The notes below the pieces were generated by a model. It did no database searches. It saw only the letters and a list, made by a program, of their open reading frames with translations, and was not told where the DNA came from. A stretch of DNA of 64,000 nucleotides, from contig NC_063018.1 of NCBI RefSeq assembly GCF_020509005.1, forward strand, positions 2,480,001 through 2,544,000, written 5' to 3'. The translations under genes were made by a program, and so were the position numbers. Of the stretch, positions 31,638 to 40,700 are shown in pieces. Every line of letters begins with the position of its first letter. Positions within the stretch are counted from its first letter, which is position 1. Origin of the DNA: Fulvia fulva (lineage: Eukaryota; Ascomycota; Dothideomycetes; Mycosphaerellales; Mycosphaerellaceae).

Positions 31638-32160
31638 TTATGGAGAGACTTGTACAGTATGTGTACAAAGATGACTGCGTGCCAGGCGTATACATGACGT
31701 GCGAGCAGAGTGCACGGCAAACAGATGGACTCCCAACTCTGGTGGTCGCTTGATGCAACCGAACGCCTCTGCTCCGCAGAACATTCACGTGTACTCGACC
31801 CTGCTGGTGCATGCTTACTTCGCAAGGTACATGCCTGGGCCGGTGACTTTGAGTTCGCTTCGCTCGATTCCAGTGCGTTCCTCGGCATGGAGTCAATATC
31901 TTGGTGTAGGTAGATTCTTTGCAATCGCCCATGCACTCGATAGCATTGAGGGAATGCTGTAGCATGTTGTAATTGGTGGGCTCAGGATGAAGCTCGGAAG
32001 CTGCGCCTCTGCACCTGCACCTCCTCCCTTGCTTCGTTTGCATCTCGCCGGCCGCCAGCGTCCTTTTATGCCGCCTTCAACACCTTCAAGCCTCTAATCG
32101 CATCGGGTCAAAAGTATTAGCTCTCGCACATGGGCTCTGATCTCGTGGAGCTCACTGACC
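31638..32160. other. Intergenic stretch
   Basis: Between mL50 and the zinc-finger gene; no coding or RNA signal recognised. Confidence 0.4.
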
Positions 32161-33996
32161 ATGTCACGAAGAATGTTTGCTCAAGGATTTGCCGCCCCAG
32201 CAGAAGACATGGCGCCGCCAACGTTCGATACGGTCAATCCAGCTGATCTTGTAGCACCAGAGGCAAATACGCGAGGGAATGGCGATACCCTCGACCTCTC
32301 GCTCGTTCCGGAGTCGACGGCGATGGCATTAATGCCTCCGCATGGCAGTCGTCTGACTGGGACATGGCTATGCCGCCTGCTTGGGATGAAAGCACGATGG
32401 ACGTGAACTTCGCCGCTGGCACGACCTCCTTCGACAGCTTTAGCAGTATGAACGGCCTGGTCCAAGACCTTGACCGATTCGACATCGACAAGGTACTGAC
32501 CGACAGTGGTCTCCATCTCGACGAGCTCGTCCAAGCACCCAACGGACCTCCGCTACAACTCAAAGGTCCTCCAACTGGAGAACTGAAGACACACGCCCCT
32601 CGTAAACGAAAGGGTAGACTACTAGCAGATCTGACAGTCGATGGCCCCGAGACCGTGTACGAGGACAGCGATAGCCACCACTCTTGGACGGCAGCCGACA
32701 ACGCAGAAGAATGGGTGACACGCCTACGTGCCAGCTTGACAGCCTTTCGACGAGATCGTGATCGAGTCGCACTGATCACTACACCACTACAGACTCGACA
32801 GCGCCGCAAGGTGCATTCGATGGCAAACATTTGGGGATTAAGTCACATGAGCATTGGGCCAGGACGCGAAAAACGAATGATCGTCTGCAAAGGCGCTTTG
32901 ACAGGCTCGACATCGCGTATGCCAGTCTCGACAGGCAGGCGCTGGAACCCATGCGATACCTGGTCAGCAGGTTTTGTGAACACGAGAGTAGTTGTATTCG
33001 ACATGCTAGACCCAAACATGGACTCCTTCCATGTTAGCAACGTGCTGCAGGGTGCTGACATTGCTGCGCCGCTCAAAACAACCATGGACTATTATGAGAT
33101 GGACATGAACGGCTTCACAATATCCGTTGCCAAAGCATTTGCTATCTTCGCAAGCTCTGAGGACGCAGCTATGGCTTTGCTAGCTTTGGACGGCACAACT
33201 CCCAACTGGAACAGCTTCACCATCGAGGGCGACTACGTGAGGTTCCCTGCCGGCTTCAACTTCAATGATGCGCTATTGGACGCTTTCGATACGTTGCCAG
33301 AGGCCATACGACTGGCACAGGTTTCAGCGGAGGAGAGCAAACGTGACCGCGCAATCGCAACAGGAAGCGCCCCACAGTCAGAATCCGATTCGGACGACGA
33401 TACTCTACATTCCTCAAGCCTAGCCATAGCTCGACGCGCTCCGTACGATGGTCCCTCTGCTGCATCATCACTTTCCATGGATGCAGGCTACGCATCAGCA
33501 GGCTCAGCTCGTAGTGCCGCGATATCGGACCATTCCGACACCAGCACATCACGAAAACGCAAGCGTGTACCAAAGGTTGCAGGAGGCTTCCCCTGTCGGG
33601 ATCACGGTTGTGACAAAATCTTCGACCGAGCCGGTGACAGGACAAAACATGAAAAGTACCATTCTGAAGGACGTCCGAATGTTTGCACGCGGTGTGGCAA
33701 GGGCTTCCACTTCCCGAAGGATCTGAGGCGGCATATGATTGTCCACTCCGGCCTACCCACACAAGACGCGGGCGAGCAGTCAATGCCAGTCACGATAGCT
33801 GGGGCGAGGAGGTATAGTGGTAATGAGATGTTGCATCGTGAGTGTTCTCGCCAACGATTTGCGGATCCAAGATACTGACAGGCCAACAGCCGCATCCTGC
33901 TCACCACCACTTTCGGAGAGTCATCTGAAGCGCCTATACAATGCTGGCGTACCTTCGACCAAAAGAAGATCAAGTAGATCGACACCTCTCGAGTAG
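32161..33996 (+). CDS. C2H2 zinc-finger transcription factor (exon structure uncertain)
   Basis: The safe part is the open frame 32364-33837 joined to a last exon 33890-33996 by a 52-bp intron (GTGAGT, branch TACTGAC, CAACAG). The C-terminus has two C2H2 fingers: FPCRDHGCDKIFDRAGDRTKH..H and NVCTRCGKGFHFPKDLRRH..H, after a basic SRKRKRVPK stretch that may be a nuclear signal. The acidic N-terminal part may be an activation domain. Two places look mis-framed. Upstream, an ATG frame from 32161 reads well (MFAQGFAAPAEDMAPP) and could be spliced in by a 44-bp intron at 32305-32348. At 32790-33030 the third frame (HEHWARTRKTNDRLQRRFDR) reads better than the main frame, suggesting two more introns. 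Target genes unknown. Confidence 0.7.
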
Positions 33997-34438
33997 TTCA
34001 CTAATTGATGATAGATCTAAGCCCACTCCAAGACTATGTTCTCCAGAGTGCCCGATATGTGTTCATACCGAAAGTTCATTCACCGCCGTGTATCTCCTCT
34101 TTTGCATCGGAATGACGACTTTCAACACTGTAGGTTGTGCTTTCCATTATTGCAACAAGTGTTGTCAAGAAGCAAGCAGTCTACCATGCCACGGCGCCAT
34201 CGTCTCGGACCACCTCCGATCAAATGCCAGCGGCACGAAGTCCGATCCAAGCACATGTCTAGTTCACTCACTACAAAAAGCAAGCCCTGTACTACACCTA
34301 CTACCTGCAACTTTGCCTAGCACCACAGGCTCTCGCAGAACCACCATCACCTTTTCCCTCCACAATACACAATTCAACCCGCCCACGATATCTGAAGCAA
34401 CGGACGCGCAATCGCGTACAGATCGCCGGCCCCTCGAG
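33997..34438. other. Intergenic stretch / 5' leader
   Basis: No gene recognised. It probably includes the terminator of the zinc-finger gene and the leader of the 61-aa protein gene. Confidence 0.4.
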
Positions 34439-34624
34439 ATGTCTCTCATAGCTCGCCGCTTCTCAGTCACAAACTTTCTAATCGCCACATCAGCACTCGG
34501 CTTTCAAGTCTTCGTCCTCTACCCATGGCATACCAAACTGGACGATGACTTTGCGGCGCTAAGGCGGGAGAACCTGAAGCTCATCCAGAGGCTGGATGGA
34601 AAGTTCGCAGAGTCTAAAGGCTAG
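34439..34624 (+). CDS. Small single-pass membrane protein, probably mitochondrial
   Basis: 61 aa. A short basic N-terminus (MSLIARRFSVT) is followed by one hydrophobic helix (about residues 12-30, NFLIATSALGFQVFVLY) and a charged, coiled-coil-like tail with LRRENLKLIQRLDGKF. Size, basic N-terminus and single helix resemble small mitochondrial inner-membrane proteins of fungi, such as assembly factors of respiratory complexes. No family name can be given safely. The upstream frame is open as far as 33941, but this ATG begins the part that looks like a protein. Confidence 0.55.
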   Translation: MSLIARRFSVTNFLIATSALGFQVFVLYPWHTKLDDDFAALRRENLKLIQRLDGKFAESKG

Positions 34625-35211
34625 AGTGTCGCAAGCTGAGAAGTCGCGAAGGGTCGAAGTGTCGAACACGGTTAAGGCATGCGGCTTACTCCCTTACTGT
34701 GGTTCAATGCTGATTATGTCGAGATAGGTGTATATGTTCCGGGCAGAAGCTGATCAAGATCTGAGTCCCACGACTCCAATGGGACTTCGTGGAACGGAAA
34801 AGGTCATATGGATGGCCAAAGGGTTAGAACGGCCAATGGACAATGTGGAGGAAGTAGGGCGCGATAGTTGTGGACGAGCGCTGATCACACCTTGAGACGC
34901 ATCAAACCGCGGACCTGCACCAAGCAAGCCGAAGCGGAAAAGATTGCAGCCAGACGGCAATTCTACTTCGCAATCGCGCGACAACGCAGTTCTAGTCCCT
35001 GCAAGCCGTCAAATCAGCATCAACGACGCTCCTGTGTTGATGCCCTCGAAAAGCCCCTGGCTTCTCGACCTTCCATTACCTGCGCCGCGCTTTTCTTGAC
35101 AATGTCCACCAGGTCCCCCGTATCACTGTACCGCAAACGCCTTTGCTGGGCACCAAATATATGCATCTCTTGAACGGAGTCCTTCGCTAAGATTTCCACT
35201 TCTTTTGGCGA
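34625..35211. other. Intergenic stretch with a possible LYR-protein fragment
   Basis: An ATG at 35101 opens MSTRSPVSLYRKRL, like the N-terminus of a mitochondrial LYR-motif protein (as in FMC1-type assembly factors), but the frame ends after 23 codons and there is no room for the rest before the convergent ChAPs gene. Otherwise nothing seen. Confidence 0.3.
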
Positions 35212-37469
35212 CTAGCCATCGCTACTGCTGCTCCTGAGTGACGCGCACAGCTGAGCATACTGATGTGTGAGATCCAGGATGTGCTGTGGTAAGCTGGTAG
35301 CCTGGATTATGCTGCGGACTTTGACAGCGCCTTCGTCCTCTATCAGTCGGCGAATGTGGTATAGAAGGTCGGGTGCGAACTATGTCTATGTTAGCCCATG
35401 CAAAAAGAATAGCGATTAGATGCTCACTTCAGAGTACCAGCGGAACTGCCAAGCCACCAAGCGAATCAGTGCTCCCAATTGACCACGACCATCACCAGAT
35501 CGTTCGTAGACGTTGAGTACACCGCGCATCGCCTTAGGGCTGAAGCGCATGCTCAAACACGACTGCCATGCTTCTGCAGCTTCCTCGGGATGGTGCAAAC
35601 GTTCGGCCAGGTCTCCCAGAATCTCCCACTCTTCGGCGGTCTTTTTGTATGACAGCTGCTGTTGCTTGTACTGTTGCGCCTCTGTCCGCCATATTGTGTA
35701 TATGCGGAGATCCTCGTAGAGGACCATGAAGAGATTGTCCAGCCAACGTTCGCACAATCGCTTGTTGTGGAATTGAGTATACGATTGATGTGCAGGATCC
35801 GTGTTCGGCGTTTCCGCATTCGACCGTACAGTGATTGATGCGTCCGGCTTTGACACATTTGGATCTAGGTGTGACGACGCCGCAGAGGGCTCACTGTCGC
35901 CATTGATCATGTCGTCCGTGTCAGCATCTGATGGTACCTCCTCGGTCGGTTCGGCGTGACCATTGGGCTGCGGTGTCTCATTGCCCCTGAGTGCAACGGT
36001 ACTAGCGTTCCTACTCTGACGGCCACCGGGCGTCTGTTTCTCGTGGCGATACTCTTCCTCCATAACAAAAACCTGTGATCTTATCTTCAGGAGATTGTCC
36101 CAGCCGATCTGCTTCGTGATCTCTGTCAGAAGAATGTAGGCCTTTAAAAAGGTCCCTCTGTAGCCGCCAGCTTGCAATCTACGCAAAGTTGGGTGTATAC
36201 AGTCTCCCTCTGGAGTTGCGCCAGTATCGTCAATCTCGTCGCACATGGTCTCCGGCGCAAGAGGTAGAGATACTCGCGAAGGCTCTGGTAGTCGGGGTGC
36301 ATCCTTGTCTTGGTAGGTAAACATCGGACACGAGTTAAGTGTCAGTAGCGCAAGGTCCCATTGCTCCATCTTGAGGTAGACTTCAGCCAGGCGCGCCCAA
36401 GTAGAGAACTCGCTCGGAGCAGAGACGACGCCTCGTTTCGCCAATTCCAATGCCAAGTCGCCACGGCCTTTCTTGTTGCAGAACTCAGCTTGGCAATCGA
36501 GGATTGAATAGTCCATAGGTAGTTCCTGCACAGCCTCATGCAGTAATCGGACTGCCTTGACCTCCTCATCAGCGAGAATGTAGACACGAGCCAGTAATGA
36601 GGAAATCTCGGGGTCCCGCATGCGCAGCTTCTCGAACAGGTTGATACCAGCATTAAATCGTCCAGTAGTCTTGAAGTAGTGCAGCAGACCGGATGTCAGG
36701 TGGTTGGAGACAAGATTGGGGACCTGGATCTCCGGATCTGAGCCCAACTGCCAGCCGTTGAAGAATAGCTTTTCCGCAGCGTCCAAGAACTTCTGCTCCT
36801 GCTCGGTGCTCGTGACTGGATTGAACCGTCTAACGCCCATTATGCGCTTGATGACATCTCCAGAACCAGTATCGGCGTAAGAGTACGCTCTTAGCACGCT
36901 GCACAAATATGCCTCCAGCCAGTGCTCTTCCGTTGCTTCCATCTTGTCTCCACGCTCGCTGACACAATAGCTCTCCACGGTCCCGGGAATCTGAACTTGG
37001 ACGCGCATATCGACTCGCGAGAAGGCATTGTAGCAGCAATATATGCCGGAGCTCACTTTCAGCGGCGCATTGCTGGGTGCGTAGGTGAGGGTGTTGATGT
37101 ATGCTGCGAGACTGGCTGAGGAGGACGCATCGACTCCTGTGACATGGTGGTAGATGCCGACCTACCGCAATGATCAGTCCATAGCACACACAGGATGTCG
37201 TCGCCGACTGCCATGCTCTGCTCCCTATGCGATATCGAGGGCTGCTCTTACCTGTTTCGACGAGGAGGACGACTTGCTGGGCTGTTTGACGAGGTGCACC
37301 AGATCCGGCGGGCCAAGCTCTCGCAAGGCAGCGAGGCTCTCTGTTCGGATTTCGATCACGGAATGCTGCTCGTCCTCGAATAACCTGCAGCAATCGTTCA
37401 GCTCATCTGTCCCACGCGAACCAGCCACGAGTCCACTTCTTACTCTGGCACCCCTGTTGACACCACCAT
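35212..37469 (-). CDS. Exomer subunit of the ChAPs family (Bch1/Bud7-like)
   Basis: Four exons: 37469-37444, 37384-37252, 37161-35428 and 35379-35212, giving 686 aa. The introns are 59, 90 and 48 bp with good GTAAGA or GTGAGC donors and CTGAAC/CTAAC-type branch sites. ChAPs are Chs5-Arf1-binding proteins that form exomer, a cargo adaptor carrying chitin synthase and other membrane proteins from the trans-Golgi to the plasma membrane. Family marks seen are RELGPPDLVHLVKQPS near the N-terminus, GVDASSSASLAAYINTLTY formed by exon 3, CCYNAFSRVDMRVQVQIPGT, TPR-like helical repeats in the middle, a low-complexity insert (about residues 410-480), and the conserved end IEDEGAVKVR, QATSLPQHILDLTHQY. 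It is divergent from HIR3, with 323 bp between the start codons. Confidence 0.87.
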
Positions 37470-37792
37470 GGTGCCTGCTCTCTCTGCTGTGTAAGCAAGT
37501 GTCGTCGCGATTAGTCGCTGTAGCTTCGTCTGCCGGCGGAGGGATAATTGGGTGTGTTGTGATCGAACGTGTAAGTCATAGCATTGGAACATGTGCTGCT
37601 TGCTAGCGAAGCTCAGCACTCCACAAGCGCAACGCCAGTCAATAAAGTTGCGGCTAGGTCTGAGACACGACCAGGGTGCGCGACACGCGACTTATTACAT
37701 CTACCTCTTCCTAGTCAACACGACTTCCACTAGACATCAACCTAGACATGCACTAACAGCACTACACGGCCATCGCAGAATACTCGGCCACC
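37470..37792. promoter_or_regulatory. Shared divergent promoter of ChAPs and HIR3 genes
   Basis: 323 bp between two divergent start codons, so both promoters must lie here or overlap. No clear TATA box is seen on either side, as is usual for housekeeping fungal promoters. Confidence 0.55.
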
Positions 37793-40700
37793 ATGTCAGG
37801 GTTCCATGCTCTGAACATAGAGTCCGATGATGAGTCCGACATCGAGATTGATGACACGAAAGAGATCCAGATCGAGGAGGCTTTGAAGCTGTATCAGAAT
37901 GCTTTGAAGTACCACGCCGAGGGACCGCCATCCTTTGTCAAAGCCGAGGAGGCATATCGTCAGCTGTTTGACTCGGAAGTCTTCAGATATCCAGAGTCTC
38001 AGGCTGAACTCCGACGCATAGAGCTGTACGGCGTGCCCGACCAAGATGACTTCCTGGACGACTTGCAGACGGGCCTGCTGCCCACGACCACAGGTCTTGA
38101 CACCGGACCAAGTACTCTGCCTCAGATTCTGCATTTATCGCACAAAAACTATGCTCAATTCAGGCTCGAATCCCTCTCGGCTAAATTTGACTCCTTCAAT
38201 GCCAGTCTAAATCAGATCCTGGCTGATGCTAGCGAAGCACTGGAACATTTTGTGCAGGCCCTGGACAAAGATGACAGCGACCTGGACTTGTGGCGACGCA
38301 CTGCATCAGTCGGAGAAATCCTCGATAGCAAACGCATCGCAAGGTTTTGTTTGGAATCTGTCCTTGCTGAGGACGACGCCGGTCTCAATGCTGTAATGTC
38401 TCTGCCAGGTCTGGAAGAAGGCTTCGCCGGAGAGCAGCTGCGAGATCTGGTGATGGAGCTGCAAGACCATCTTTCTCTTCTTCAAGCTCCTCTGTCTGTG
38501 ACCAAACGTAAAGTTTTGTCACAAATGCTAAAGAGGCAACTCCATCCGTATCGAGGTCTCTTGCAGCAGAAGAGTCTAGCAGAAGAGCGAGGAGAGGAGG
38601 CGTACAAGGCCCACAGATACCAAAACGTTCCGCTGAAAGCACCCGCAACATGGACAGAACTGGGAGATCAACTTCTGAAACAGCTGCAAAACAACCAATA
38701 TGGCATGTCGTCCTCGGTCCCTGGTGTACCGATAGTATTCGAGCTGGGCAGAGCAATCTCGTCAACGCACGATAGTGCTGAGCACACGAGGTCCCCGAGC
38801 ACTGCTGGAGCACTGCCTAATGCTGGCGAGACCGCTATGCCAACAAGCCTGAGCGACATGTTTCCAGGGCTTGATAGTGGGCGTCCGACCGTACAGCCAC
38901 AGATAGCATCTGCGGATCCTAGTATGCAGGTCGCGTCCGCGTCTCCCCAAGACATGGATGTGGATCCGACTGCGTCTCCTACCATGACCTTACCATCCCG
39001 CAAGCGGTCTGGCGATGCGGCCGGTCTGAACGACGGTCCAGAAGAGGGCCGCACCAAGAGCCGCCGTACAAGAACGCGCGAATCCAATGTCGACAGTGTC
39101 GAGGGCCGACAAGCTGTTGTCGATGCCAACACGCGATGGGAGTACGAGCAACAATTGAATGAATTCCAGGCTGCCGACGACTGGATGTTCGAGACGGTCG
39201 GAAACTTTTTTGAGCGAGCCGGGATCGTTGGCTTTGATGCAGCACGACACGTACGACAAGAAATGGCATCATCGACAGGTAGCACACCTTCCACGGAGCC
39301 CACGAATGCAATGCAGGACCTGAAGATAGCTCGATCGGCCATACAGTCATTCCTGGATCGTTTTGATGACAAGCTGGCGCATTTTCTGCTTCACGGGGGC
39401 GAAACTCTCAACCTCGGGCAAAGCCACTCTGTAGCTGGGGGAGCTGCATCATATACCATGGGTAGCGCCTCAAGAGCTGTCAATAAAATGCCTTTGATGA
39501 TTAATGACGGCTTGCAAGAGATGCTCACTTCTGTCAACGAAGGTCAGTACCTGACCAAGGAAGTAACGTGGCTCTTCATCGAAGCACTCTTCGAACCTGG
39601 CAAGGTCTGCGAAGATGGCAGCAGTTACACCCAATACCTTTGGCCTGAAGATCTGAAAACGATCGTTGTCAGAAACATGGTCAACTTCGACGACAGCATT
39701 TACGCCGAGGCATTCTCAAGGCTCGACAGTGCGAAGGGATCACTGACCCAGGAATCTTTCGATGCGCCCGCGGAAATGGTACAAGGCGTTTTTGAGCTGC
39801 ACCTCGATATCTACAGCTTAATCAAACAGCCTAACAGCGGAGTCGAGAGCGATATAGTAATCGCTCAAGGAGATCGCCTCCAACGCTGGTCAGATCTTGC
39901 GCGCGAGTACATGCAATTCCGCGCCGAACGGAGTGCAAGTACGAGCTTGCAGGACCCACTCAATCTACGCTTCCTGTGGGCTACCACTGCCGCTATGGGC
40001 ACGTCCAGCGAGGTAACACAAGATCACATCCTCGAATGCATGAACGACCTTCGAGGTATTTTCGCCGAGACCGGAGAGCTCAGCATACTGTTGCAGAACA
40101 ACGCAATCATGCCAGAATTGTCTCTTGCAGCTCTGGACCGCGACATCTCCAGATTGACGACGAAAGACTTCTTCCTCAAGGTCACCGACCAAGATCTTCG
40201 AGATCCTGCATCCGTCATAGAAAGTCTCGAGCCTTTACTGGAGGCATTGGAAGCAGCCAGGCAACGTCCAGGTACCGACGGCGATACTGCAGAACCACCT
40301 CCTGGTGTATCGTCCGAGCTAGTCCGCTTTCTCGAGGGCAGTAACGTCTCGACTCGACTTCTTCTGTGGCAACGACTCCGTGATGCCTACATCGGTATTG
40401 AGTATAAGCCAATGGTAGTGTACTGCTATCTCCGCATGGCACGTATCGTGCTTGACGAGTTGAAGTCGGCAGAGGTAGCCGCTCTGCCACAGGCCGATCG
40501 ACAGAGCACTGTGCTGAAGTGCTTTCGGCTCTTGCAAGACATGGTGAAAAGAATGTACAACGTACTGCAAAGCTCTTCGGACGCACTTGAGACCATCGAT
40601 GGAGACCGGCTCAATCTAGGTGTCACCGCGTTTGGTGAGATCCTCCAGTTGCTGCAAGTGTTCAACGTGGCGGAGGATTCCCTGCGAGTGGGACAGTCCC

